From Siphonodentalium dalli (Eukaryota; Mollusca; Scaphopoda; Gadilida; Siphonodentaliidae), in contig CP136065.1 of NCBI GenBank assembly GCA_032622095.1, forward strand, positions 97,533,343 to 97,597,342: a stretch of DNA of 64,000 nucleotides, given 5' to 3'. Below are positions 26,051 to 38,812 of this stretch, one piece after another. A model generated the notes under the pieces. That model saw only the letters and a program-made list of their open reading frames with translations. It was not told the DNA's origin and ran no database searches. Position 1 is the first letter of the stretch. Each line of letters opens with the position of its first letter. The position numbers and the translations under genes were made by a program.

Positions 26051-27005
26051 GAAGCGCAAATACCTACTAAACAATGCCTATACCTATGAAAAACAAAGAT
26101 AGATATATTTGAGAATACTTGTAAACACACAGCAGTAGTAACTCACCCTCTGTCCCACTCCTTTCATCTCTTCTGCCTCAACTTAATGTTAGTAACTTGT
26201 TATTTTCATTCCCCCCCAACCTGTTTTCTTTAACTCAGCCTCTTGCCATACGCTCCTTCTACATACTATTCTGCATGCTTTTCTTTTCCGAGGAGAAAAC
26301 TTCAAATAAGCGGTGACCCGCTTGTTGTTAGATCCTCTTCACCCTCCTTTTCTTCTAACCTGTCATTTAATTTAACTCATATTGTTCAATGTCTTATTTC
26401 ATGTATACATGTATTAATTGAGGGTAGAAATAAATATTGTTAACACCAAATACATATTAACACCAATTGACTTCCCACCACTGAATAAGTCAGTCCATTT
26501 CATACTAGTAGTATGGATGGAATCTGATTCTAACAATTCATGTCCTGAGTCAATTTTAGATTGTAAAGGGGGAATCTCTGCATATTAATTTTTATTTGCA
26601 CTTCATCGCAATTGAATTACGCCTCGCCTTGTGTGTAAGTGTGTTGTATTTATTATTTAGTGTAAACATATTTTTATTTCCAAATCCAACATAACATAAT
26701 ATACAGATGATACAAATATGCAAATATAAGTGATAAGAGATAATGTATGGAAATGAGGATCAGACAACAAGCCCGAGGGCTTATATGAAGTCTTCTCCTC
26801 TTCCCCAGATATGATTTCAACTTCAGTGTAAAGGATGCTCTAACGCAAATATGGTATACATTTGCGCTTAAATAGGCTTATCTCAAATAAGGAATGAATG
26901 TGAAAAAGGCCTCCCATAAATTATTATACAATAGATTGTTGACAACTACATGTACATGCATACATGTACTAGTACACTAATCAATATCAATAAGCAGCAC
27001 AATCA
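26050..27005. other. No gene seen
   Basis: Pyrimidine-rich stretch around 26140-26360 followed by AT-rich sequence; CATGTACATGCATACATGTA near 26950. No exon. Confidence 0.6.
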
Positions 27006-27009
27006 ATAC

Positions 27010-27511
27010 TTAAAGGTACGGTTGGCCTTGGCGGTGGGTATCCTGTAAAAACATTTCCACCCGTCAAAAACCGCCACAAACAGAAAGAACATCAAAATGT
27101 AGACAGACTTTGTCCGTATACAAATAAGAAATATCGCATAAACAGTATGTTATAGTCATTTGTTTGACCATTGTTATGTAAACAAAGGCATAAAAAGTAA
27201 CTTTTCTGGTGTTTGTTTATATTATGATGGTAAACATAAAGAGCGTTCTTTGTTGGTGAATTCCCGATATGGAACAAATAAAGAGCGTTCATGCCATTTT
27301 TGTGTGATTAGCCAGTAGCATTGTGCTGTCTTCTGTAACACAATCAGGCTCTTGCTTACGTAAAATATAGTAGGTCTTTATGATAACATGCTGTTTACGC
27401 AATAGTCATGGTATATATGAACGAAACTGTATGCATTTTAATGTTTTTCTGTTTACGGTGATTGGAACAAATATGAATATTTTCGACAACTAAGGCCTCA
27501 CGTGCCTTTAA
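27010..27511. mobile_element. TTAA-flanked non-autonomous DNA transposon, family A copy 2
   Basis: A 502 bp element starts AGGTACGGTTGGCCTTGG and ends AGGCCTCACGTGCCT, with TTAA on both sides. It lies in the opposite orientation to copy 1 at 11.8 kb. The two ends are only partly inverted repeats of each other: AGG(T/C)ACG then GGCC. Open frames inside it are also present in copy 1, but they are short and full of Asn/Tyr/His from AT-rich DNA, so they are not counted as genes. Confidence 0.8.
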
Positions 27512-27514
27512 TGT

Positions 27515-28975
27515 ATGTATGTACTTCTCCAGTACAGTACGTGGTACTCACCGTTTTTCATATTCGGCATAACTCTACAGAGTGTGACCTCCAATATTCA
27601 CAAAGCAAGCCGGCAATCCCCTCTGAGCCTGACACATACATGTACTGATATAGATGTAACCTGGTCCTGCATCAGCGAAGTGAGTGGGCGTTGGGCAAGC
27701 AATGATAACAATCATCGGTCTTTTCCTTTGGTAACGCTTCATCTATAGCCAAGATGACAGCTGGAAAATCACACTTTTCCCGGTGGAATTTTTTATTCAC
27801 ATTTGGCATAACTCAGATGTCTGTCGAACTGTTCAAGTTGTTTTGACATACTTATGATACTAACAGTGATTTTTTTTTGTAGAATGTTGTTGTGTTCTTT
27901 AATCACTTGGCCTACTTTAACTTTGTTGATTCAAGATCCTTGGGCTTGGTGCTAAAAATATGCTTTACTCTTACTACCAGTACCAGTACATCAATCTGAC
28001 ACCAGTTGCTGACCGTGCTTCATAGAAAGTTAAAACTGAAATGTAATAATATAAAATAACTGGTGACTTCTTCAAAGTTCTTGTCCAGTTTGTAGCCAAG
28101 TAAAATAACAGCGATGAATTTGGCTTGCATGAATTTGTCGTCCGATTTCAATGCGTCGAAAATAGGTCACATGTCGCTGCATGTCTTGATATATAATTTG
28201 CATTTTCTTTAAATTTCTATCCACACCTGACCTATATTTGAATATGTACGTTCATAACAACAATTTGTGTTCAAATGCAGTTCTTTGTAACACAAGATGT
28301 GAATATGGGCGAGCAGACTTATTGTTGAACGGCCATCACACAATCGAAGAAGAGTGCTGGGTAATATATGAATATTCAGAAGGGCAAGGGTGGTTTTCCA
28401 ATATCACACCAATGTGTGCTTCTGAGCTTACATTCCGAGGAATCGACGGAAAGTACAGAGGATTCCGATTGATTCACACCATTATATATAGGAAGAAATT
28501 GAGAGAAAAACACTAGTATTACACGTTAGGTGAGATGACCCTGTGTATACTCTCTTATGCCATCATTGTAGTGTATATGGCCACGGGTATATATATATGT
28601 CATATTCTGGGGCCGAAATACTCAAATTCATCAAACAGGATTTGAATAATCTGGTTATTTTTCTATATTCGAGGGAATATTTTGGCATATTTTGAACACA
28701 AACCCCAGACATACGCTCGTTACTGGGCGACTGTTATCATCGAACCCTGGTATATCGGAAATCTAAGCGAGGCATGCCCAGCCATATCTGGGAGGAGATT
28801 TGTCGTATATTACTACATCTTCCTTCCAGACTGGAAATATCTAAATGCATCTTCGAGTCACGCGCTCCGTCGCTAACAGTGACGTTGTGTTTTAAATCAG
28901 AGGGAATTTAAGCATGGAATTTGAATTAAACTGTGATTTTCGCTTTGATACTGATGGAAGAAACCTTGATAATGA
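27515..28975. other. No confident gene; one exon-like frame
   Basis: The plus frame ending at 28516 (HTIEEECWVIYEYSEGQGW and ELTFRGIDGKYRGFRLIH) follows an AAATGCAG acceptor-like site near 28280. It is not recognised and is raised under findings only. Confidence 0.4.
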
Positions 28976-28979
28976 TGTC

Positions 28980-30720
28980 GTCAGAGAGAAGACCTTCGTT
29001 GCTGATCCCGTATACTGCCATTAGATGTCTCCATTAGAGAGTTATTAAGGGCGCCATCTGAACAACCTAACCCATTCAGGTCGATATCCCGGTTTGAGAT
29101 TCTTCTCAGCCTGTTCTCGTGAAAATAAGTACAATAAGCGCTACTTTTGAATGTCGCGTTTAGGTCCATATAGAGCGTATTTGAGGAAAAATGAATTCTC
29201 TATGTGCGTAAAATGTGTCGTTTAAAATAAGCCCGTATATTATGGAGCCCCGGAGATGACATCCGATTTTTTTTTATAAATTCGTGGCCACGATAATATG
29301 AAGTCGTGGTCACGAGAAAAAAGTCGTGGCCACGAGAATATTTAAAGTCGTGTCTACGAGAATAAAGTCGTGCCCACGAGAATAAAGTCGTGGTCATGAG
29401 AATAAAGTTGTGGCCACAATAATAAAGTCGTGGCCACGAGAAGAAAGTCGTGGCCACGAGAAGAAAGTCGTGGAGACGAGGATAAAGTCGTGGCCACGAG
29501 AATATGAAGTCGTGGCCACGAGAATATGAAGTCGTTGCCACAAGAATACGGAGTCGTGGCCACGACTTTATTCTCGTGGCCACGACTTTCTTCTCGTAGC
29601 CACGACTTTTATCTCGTGGCCACGACTTTATTCTCGTGGCCACGACTTTCTTCTCGTATATAGCCACGACTTTTATCTCGTGGCCAAGACTTCATATTCT
29701 CGTGGCCACGACTTCATATTCTATATAGGCACTTTTAAATCTTCTTTTTTCGTCGACACGACTAACCAGATGGACACTCTTTATAATGCGTGTTCACTGC
29801 GGCCCGCGCCATTCAATGGAATAACGGGTAAGTTCCAAATAAGTTCTAAATGAGCTTATTTCAGAATCAATTAAGTCCAGTATGAACTTATGTGAATATT
29901 TAGGTCATATATGAAATTATTTGAAGGAGAATATGTTGTTCTTCTAGATCATGTCATAAATTTCTACTCTGGCTAACTCCCATAGAGATCATATTCCACC
30001 AGTACAAATCCTGGGAACTTTTTCATGGTCTCACCCCTTCTGACAGGGAACTTTATAACATTGAACAGATAAAGTGAGGAAAAGATATTTTTATTTATAT
30101 TTGTTGCTCGATAATCCACTTCAACGTACGGGGCGATCCCAACTCAAAATTGTAATATTTTTAGTGGGCCGATATCGCAAAAAACATTGAATTGGAGAAA
30201 TTCTATGATAGTAAGTGGTGCAAAGCAAATTCCCCACAAAGTCACTTAAATAAAGTAATTTCTAGCTGGGATCTTCGCCTGTATACTGACGAACAACCTA
30301 CGAAGCAATATGTAATAACAAAGAAATATATTCCACGTGTTATTTTTTTCGACAAAATAAGGTTCCCTGTCAAAACTTCAAAAAGTTCACAGGGTGGAAT
30401 ATGATATATATGAGCGTTAACCATTTTAGATATTCGTGGCATGATCTGGTATTCTTCCAGTTTTAAGCCTGCTGTAGCACAACAATTGGACTGTGTTGTC
30501 AGAGATGCATTCTGGGTTGCAGACCTCCAGTTACAACAACAATGGTTGTTATTAACAACATCAACAATATTAAGAAATCTAACTTAACATCATTGTCTGC
30601 ATTGTTCTGTTGACAAAAATATTGAATACCAAATATAATATAAATTAGGTCTATAAATGCCAGGCAATATCAATTTGGTTTTGAAAAATTAACAACATAA
30701 TTTTGTGTGTCCCTATATAA
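28980..30720. repeat. Segmental repeat blocks, set 1
   Basis: Blocks at 28980-29045, 29093-29215, 29745-30065 and 30505-30720 each have a partner in 35272-36560. Examples are TATACTGCCATTAGATGTCT, GTTCTCGTGAAAATAAGTAC and CATTCTGGGTTGCAGACC. The GTCGTGGCCACGAG array is inserted between the second and third. Confidence 0.65.
29282..29722. repeat. Tandem GTCGTGGCCACGAG array that reverses orientation
   Basis: About twenty units of roughly 20 bp, GTCGTGGCCACGAGAATAAA and variants with GAAGAAA or GAATATGAA spacers. From about 29553 onward the units appear as CTCGTGGCCACGACTTTATT, the reverse complement, so the array is a large inverted repeat. Each unit contains the palindrome CGTGGCCACG. The open frames across it on the minus strand follow from the absence of stops in the repeat. 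Confidence 0.9.
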
Positions 30721-31164
30721 CATCATCGGCTGAATTCTGGTCTCATGTCTAGACCACCCTAGGCCCGTTCCAAACGACGGATTTTTGTCGACTCGAATCT
30801 AATTGTATTAAATCCGTCGGTGATGCGTCTGCGGTCGATTTTGTTACAGACGGACGCATCTTTGTCGCGTCGAATCTAATACATCGGTCGATTTATTTAA
30901 AGGTGGATTCCCGGTTACCGTGAAAAATTGGTCACGCGTAGATATAGAGGCCTATATATACCGGTATATGTTATACATATATATATATATATACTAAAAT
31001 ACAGTATAAATTATGTATATATGCGCGACTGCAGAGCGAATATATGTGCTCATGTATATGAGGATGTATATAGTACATACAGATATATAATATACTATAA
31101 TAGGCGCTACAAATAAATGTTATATCGTGCAACCAATTGCCATCTATGTGTATACCATGCATGT

Positions 31165-31885
31165 AAATATCGGTATACAAGAATTATTATAAATCAGAGA
31201 CTACCACCCCTACCCCTTATAATAAGGAATACCGGAATTTATTAATTATTATAAATCATAGGCTACCAAGTAGTACCACCATATATCCTTTATAATAAGG
31301 ATTACCGGTATATATGAATTATTATAATTCATAGGCTACTATCCATACCCCTCATAATAAGTAATACCGGTTTATATGAATTATTATAAATCTGAGGCTA
31401 CCACTCTGCCCCTTATAATAAGGAATACCGGAATATATTAATTATTATAAATCATACGCTACGACCCTATATTCATTATAATAAGGAATACCGGTATCTA
31501 TGAATATTATAAATCATAGGTTATACTATACCTACCCCTCATAATAAGTAATACCGGTATACATAAACTATTATAAATCATAGGCTACCACTCCGCAACT
31601 TATAATAAGTAATACCGGAATATATGGATTATTATAAATAAGAGGTTACCACCCATATACCCCTCATAACAAGTAATGCCGGTATATATGAATTATTATA
31701 AATCAGTGGTACCACCCCTACCCCTTATAATACGTGATACGGGTATATATGAATTAGTATACATCAGAGACTACCACCCCTATCCCTTACAATAAGGAAT
31801 ATCAGTCTATATAAATTATTATAAATCAGTTGCTACAACCCATATCCCTTATATCGGTATATATGAATTATTATAAATCATTCAT
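31165..31885. repeat. Minisatellite, about 12 units of 60-68 bp
   Basis: The unit is roughly TATAATAAGGAATACCGG, TATATATGAATTATTATAA, ATCATAGGCTACCACCCCT. The ATACCGG core recurs about every 60-68 bases with scattered changes. It lies inside the 2.1 kb element bounded by TAGGCCCG repeats. Confidence 0.9.
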
Positions 31886-32354
31886 AAATATATCCAGTAT
31901 AAGATGTGAGTCAGTGACATGCCATGTTCGTTGAGAAATCAAACTGCCATAATAATTAAAATTTTCACAATGTTACCTAAGCAATTCTTATAGTTATATC
32001 TTTCTATATTTACACACTAAGTGTTGTCATCACTAAATCCAGCATTCTGATTGGTCGGCGCCCACGTGGCTAGTTGCAGTTATTTCTCGGTGAATGCGTA
32101 ACGCCTCATAACCCCAATCTAATAACACCATCGATACGTCATTAGGTTTGGAAAGACGAACGCGTAATGCTTTGGGCGCATTTTGACTCTCGCAGGATTG
32201 ACTTAATACATCATCGGGTTTCAACATGAAGAGAAATTGTTCCTATTAACTTTTGCCAAGGGTGCTATTGGTATTTTGGGCTGATCTTGTCACGATACAC
32301 TTTTCGATTTAAATATATTTACAAAAGCGGCTTTTTCGCTAAATGTATATAAAT

Positions 32355-32517
32355 ATAAGGATTAACTGTCATGTGGACTATTTTTATGGAGATGTAACGG
32401 TGAGGTAAGTGGACATAACTTGTATGTAAAACCCTTCGGGTTTTACACAAGTTATGTCCACTTACCTCACCGTTACATCTCCATAAAAACAGTCCATATG
32501 ACAGTTAATCCTTATTT
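32355..32517. repeat. Near-perfect hairpin with TTCG loop
   Basis: Arms of about 75-80 bp are inverted copies: AAGGATTAACTGTCATGTGG on the left and its mirrored match CATATGACAGTTAATCCTT on the right. They meet at AAAACCCTTCGGGTTTT. It is nested in the 2.1 kb element. Confidence 0.85.
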
Positions 32518-33309
32518 ATAACAAAGAGAGCGTGCGACAAATGACGTCATGTGGGTATTTCCGCAGATAAGGGGAACTCTCTCATTATTATACCATTATC
32601 ATATCATTATCATATAATTTGCATTCGTTATTCGACAACTTTCGGCTCTTCTCGTCACATTTATTAGATTCGAGTCGACAAAAAACCGTCGTTTGAAACC
32701 AAGACGGATTTCAGACGCATCACCGACGAAGATTCGTCTGAATTGGACGGAGATTCGTCTGTGATGCGTCTGACACGGATCTAATTGTTTCAAACGTCGC
32801 ATTTTTGACGCATTTAATACAATTGTGGGTCTGGTATTAGATTCGAGTCGACACAAATCCGTCGTTTGGAACGGGCCTAATCACGGTGTTCCATGTCAGG
32901 ACTTGGTCTCGCGAAACCACCTGGTCGCAAGCTGGGATCGGCGCATTGTTGTACAATCAACGACAATCAATGACAATCTATGGACAAAAACGTGCTGAGC
33001 GTTGCATCGAGATTGGTGTGTTGGTGTCTCCAAACATGAGCACGTGAATGGGGCTTATATCCGTGTTGTATAGCGGTATCTGTATGCCGTCGCCGTTCGA
33101 CGGTTATCACGGGGCAATACAAGGGTGGTGCGGATTTCTCACCCCCTATGCGGAAGTCACGACGTTGTCAGTTTTACGGGTGGAGGAAAGTCTACGCAGA
33201 GAGTAAATTCACCGAGAAACACCGTGTGTATAAATACCAACCCCGGAAAGGGACCGACTAACTTGCCCAGATACACGAATCAGATTATCCTCACTTAGAG
33301 TGGATCGCG

Positions 33310-33408
33310 AATCCGCGCTTGTCGGCATTCGAACCAGCTTCGTCAGCGCTAGATGGCAAATGGCGGCATAATGCCCCGAGCATTCTACCGACGGGACCAC
33401 CGGCGTCC
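33310..33408 (-). ncRNA. tRNA-Gly-like sequence, probable head of a tRNA-derived SINE
   Basis: Read on the minus strand, the block starts GCCGGTGGTCCCGTCGG and TAGAATGCTCGG, which closely tracks the 5' half of tRNA-Gly (D arm and A box, GGTGGTTCAGTGGTAGAAT type). It then carries a good B box, GGTTCGAATGCC (plus 33323-33334). The anticodon region is not a normal stem-loop: the A and B boxes are separated by a longer insert. It is therefore not a functional tRNA but a pseudo-tRNA or the Pol III promoter of a SINE. No second copy was found in this window and no A-rich tail was identified. Confidence 0.5.
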
Positions 33409-34830
33409 TTAAAATCAATGTATAGTGTAAAATATTGTTTGTTCAGATCAAGAATCAACTATATATTGTTCAACTTTGCGTCAAAATACACATAAATTAC
33501 ATTCATCTCTTGAAAACATTTCGAACCATTATTATAGGGGATATCAGGTGGGAATGTCCAACAACTGGAAATAGTGAGGTACTTGTTGGAAATTTTCAAC
33601 AATTCATTGGGGTGAGGGGGGTGACATGTGCAATGTAATTTCACGGACTTGGGAATTTGCAATAAGTTGAACATTTCGAAAGATTCTAAATACCTATCGC
33701 CGTGATTGAAGTTATTGAAAATAATTTTCCAGAAAATGTAATGGTTACAACGGGGGGGGGGCGGTTATCGGAAACAAATCGAGATTGGTGCGTTGTATCA
33801 CACTCCCGATAGCAGATATTTCCATTGCCATGTAAAAAAAAATCCAAATCTATGTTTAAAGATAAATTATGACAAATAAACAATTTGAAATGTCAATGCT
33901 TAAGAAACTGGACCAAATAAATCATTAATCAAGAGCAGGGGTCCCATGCATTTAATTTAATTTAATTCAATTTAATCGGACATTTCCTTATTTTGAACCA
34001 CAATTTTTCGTTCCGTCTTAATATAATTTGGAGAGTTTTTGCTGCTATATTGTATATCCAGTCCAGCAATAATTTATTCTCAATTGATCCGTGTCAACCA
34101 AACCCATCGATAACATATTAGAAATAATAGCAACGAAAATCTGACTTAATCCATCTAACGGTAATATGCTTTCAAACACGGCAAGAATGTTACAAATAAA
34201 ACTCCACTGTAAAGCCAGATAAACGCACGCATGATTAACAATCAAATTACCAATCTGTATCGTTACTGCGAAAACAGAAAACGGTATTCTCGTCTCAGGT
34301 TCAAGTCTCGGTTTATACAAAAATCTCAGACCAGGGGGGTACTAGGTCTCAGTTGTAGACTATTACCTATAACACACATAATTATCGATTATATTACATT
34401 TTGTCCATTTCATATATAATTATAATCTTTCTTCTACACGGCATATCAATAAAACACAATTCCTATTTGGTTAACATAAAGATAAATGCTTCCAAAAAAT
34501 ACATATGTTTCTGTTACCAGAACTTGTACGTTACCACATGGTTCGAATTATGAACAGACCGACACAGGCTTGAATGACAATAAGAAGACAAACCATGGTT
34601 TACGTAAACCTGAGTTTCAAAAAGACGAGAATACGGACCAGTGCTGACCAATAATCCCAGCTTACTCGCCTCGAAGCTGGGTAACACATGGCGATCACCG
34701 TGGTTTCTGCCTGGTCCAGACTATAGTTTACATGAAACCCTGGTCTAGACCAGGGACCAGAATTCGGCCGCATACGTTCAGACTGGTACGCTTCCCAACT
34801 CTCGGTCAAAGGGCTTCCTTTTTAAGTGTG

Positions 34831-34930
34831 TCCCCGTATCCGAGGTGGCTGGAACGTGGATACGATCATCGCAGTCTGCGCCAGATGAGATTGGCACGGG
34901 TTCTAACCCCAATATGGGCGACAATCGGAA
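34831..34930 (+). ncRNA. tRNA Ser/Leu-like sequence, possible SINE head
   Basis: TATCCGAGGTGGCTGGAACG (34837-34856) resembles the D arm and A box of class II tRNAs (GGCCGAGTGGTTAAGGC type). GGGTTCTAACCCC at 34908-34920 resembles a T arm and B box. The roughly 60 bases between include GCAGTCTGC. A normal acceptor stem was not closed, so this is read as a diverged tRNA-derived SINE promoter rather than a tRNA gene. The open frame that overlaps it is discounted. Confidence 0.35.
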
Positions 34931-35271
34931 CCGATTTTCAAGCTTGGTCTCAGTTGAGGGAAATCTCAATGTGTCATTACGATCGATACATGGTTAGAAA
35001 TGAGAATTTGTTCGCGCTCACTGAATTACGCAAATTTTAAGCATTGGTGAACACTCATACGGAGTCCGCGGCGTGCCTCGGTAAATCTGATACAGATTTA
35101 CATATATACATGCTTATATGTATACTCTGCAACAATCTAGGCAAGTCGTAGATATTTCTAACTGTATTAAATATTTTGCATGTATACAAGTTAGAGAAGC
35201 GCTCTTTATTTTGTACCGTATGTGGAACAGTGAACGCTCTTTGCAATCGCGTGCCATTTTTTTTTAATTGG

Positions 35272-36560
35272 AAGAAGACCTGCATTGCTGATTCCGTATC
35301 CTGCCATTAGATATTTCCATTAGAGCTTAAGGGTCAGACGCACGTTTTGCCAAAATTTCCTGCTGGCGTTTGAAAATGGGTTTCTCTCACAATCTGTCAG
35401 AAATTCTTTTTGAAATGATTGTGAGTTTGTGACACAGTATTTAAGAACCATCAACCAGTTGGAAATTATAACCTCATTTGCTTTACTTTTGTGGCATCAA
35501 TTTGTGTTTTTAATTTCACTGTTTTCAGATACCAAGAACTTCTATGAACTGCAGTTCATATATCCATGGTATCATATCTGAAGAGAGGAAATTGAATTAT
35601 TCTTTTCTGAAATTTAATAATTATTTTCATTTAGAAAGACAGCTACCCATAAATAATGTGCTATGTTTGAGAATGTGTATGTAATATCTGACATATATTG
35701 AGTTGGGTGGTTAAAGATGCATATATTCAGGGTTCCAGACCTGAATTACAACAACATAAGAAATCAAATTAATGTTGAAAACCCAATATAACATATACAT
35801 ATGACCTATAAATGCCAAGGAATATCACTTTCGTATTAAAATTAACAAATTAACTGTTGGTGTTCTTCTAAAACATGGAAACGATATGATATACAGGCAT
35901 AGAAAATTCGATATCAAACAAAATACCATCCCAGACATGATATTTTATACACTCAGTAGAATAATATGAATAAAAAGTTAATTAGGTTTCGAAAAAATAG
36001 CCTGGAACTCATCTTTAAACGGAAATGGCTCATTTGAACGCCCAAATTTGGTCAGAGGGTTGCAGCATGTTCTCGTAAAAATAAGCACAATACGGGCTTA
36101 TTTTGAATGTCACGTTTTATGCCCATATACAGCGCATTTGAGTAAATAATATACGATTTATATGGGCGTAAAACGCTGTGTTCAAAAGAAGCCCGTGTAG
36201 TTCCTATATCCATACGAAATAAGCCTATATTAGTCAAATATTTAATCAACTTGTTTTCATCGACACGACATACCAGATGCACTTTCTTTATAATATGTTT
36301 TCGCTGCCATTCGACGTAATAAGGGGTATAAGCCCAATATGACCCTATCTGAATATTTACATCCACTGAATATAAACCTATTTTCATGGTGATGGTATGA
36401 TGGGATATAAGATACATGTTGGTCGATAACTATACGACATAATTATACCGGTCTCCTCCTGTGTCCTCTAGACCATAACTTTCGTAGAGATCATGGTCCA
36501 CCAGACTCCACCTGGCGGGAAGTTTTTTGAAGATCTGACTGGCAACATTACAATATTGAA
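35272..36560. repeat. Segmental repeat blocks, set 2 (different order)
   Basis: Partners of set 1 lie at 35272-35330, 35714-35870, 36055-36195 and 36245-36560. The block matching 30505-30720 comes second here and last in set 1, so one set is rearranged. Confidence 0.65.
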
Positions 36561-36603
36561 AAATCTAATGTAGGTAATTTATTTCTCAGTCAATGCGTGT
36601 TCC

Positions 36604-36943
36604 TTGAAGGGGTAATGAACACTAAATCTGGCAATTTATGGGATCATCTAATTTTCTACTCAACAGAATATATGCAACAAATGAAAGAATTTGCCCATGG
36701 ATTAGTGCACAAAATACGCGTGCGCACTATGAACATTGCAAACAACATTGTAATTGCAATGGAAATGAATTTATGACTCCAGTCATAAATCCACTTTCAT
36801 CATAATTGAATTGTTGTTTGCACGCTGGTGTATATTGGACTAATCGATGACTCAAACTCATTCATGTGTGTGCATATATTCTGTTGAGTATAAAAGGAGA
36901 TGGTTCCATAAATGGCCGGATTTAGTGTACAGTCTCCCTGTAA
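36604..36943. mobile_element. TTAA-type palindromic MITE, family C full copy
   Basis: About 340 bp, with inverted ends: CACTAAATCTGGCAATTTATGG on the left, split here as CACTAAATCTGG plus CAATTTATGG, and CCATAAATGGCC plus GGATTTAGTG on the right. The flanking sites read TTGA and GTAA, each one change from TTAA, which other copies keep. The centre contains ATTTATGACTCCAGTCATAAAT. No coding capacity. Confidence 0.75.
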
Positions 36944-36958
36944 TACTGTATGTCATTG

Positions 36959-37077
36959 CAGGAGAAGGTCTCAGTCCGAGATTGCATGATTTAAACCGAC
37001 CTAGCTCAATCGAGCTTCCAAAATAACCGAAATTTCCAAGTTTTGATTAAACTTCGGTATCTTCTTGAACTAATTGA
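36959..37077. repeat. Foldback MITE (CTCGAGATT family), second copy
   Basis: Lies just right of the family C element and shares GAGAAGGTCTCAGTCCGAG and GATTGCATGATTTAA with the 54.3 kb copy. Confidence 0.5.
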
Positions 37078-37102
37078 TCTGTTATCGGTAATTTCACCGT
37101 AG

Positions 37103-37365
37103 CAGTAATGTTTACATAACAATGATTCTTACATGCGAAATCTCATAACTGTGATAGTTTGGCCTTCCAACGAATTTTTTTTTAACTTTTACAGTGATTT
37201 TTCAAAAAACACCCCTAATCAGTAATGTTTACATAACAATGATTTTTACATGCGAAATCTCATGACTATGATAGTTTGGTCTTCCAACGAAAAATTTTGT
37301 AACTTTTACAGTGATTGTTCAACAAGCACACCTAATCAGTAAGGTTTACATAACAATAGTTTTAA
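37103..37365. repeat. Tandem repeat, 117 bp period, 2.3 copies
   Basis: CAGTAATGTTTACATAACAA recurs at 37103, 37220 and 37337, followed by TTACATGCGAAATCTCAT and TTCCAACGAA in the full units. Confidence 0.9.
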
Positions 37366-37369
37366 TATA

Positions 37370-38812
<1,443 letters not shown>

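Larger units (their letters stand above)
30760..32879. mobile_element. 2.1 kb element with 44 bp terminal inverted repeats
   Basis: The left end, TAGGCCCGTTCCAAACGACG and onward to CTCGAATCTAAT, is matched in inverted orientation at the right end (ATTAGATTCGAGTCG to GGAACGGGCCTA) with about one mismatch in 44. A subterminal second copy of the right end lies at 32664-32700, and GATGCGTCTG motifs occur in both subterminal zones. TA on both sides is compatible with a 2 bp target duplication. The interior holds a minisatellite and a hairpin but no recognisable transposase, so it is non-autonomous. Two separate small elements in opposite orientation are the alternative. Confidence 0.6.

Noticed and set aside
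27092-27292. Frame shared between 12 kb and 27 kb
   Set aside because: Conserved only because both lie in the same family A element; low-complexity AT-driven residues, no domain.
29200-29667. 155-codon minus frame and CRISPR-like regular repeats
   Set aside because: The units are contiguous 20-mers with conserved spacers, orientation flips, and the genome is eukaryotic; the frame is periodic repeat translation.
34732-35040. 102-codon plus frame
   Set aside because: It crosses the tRNA-like SINE head and has no independent support.
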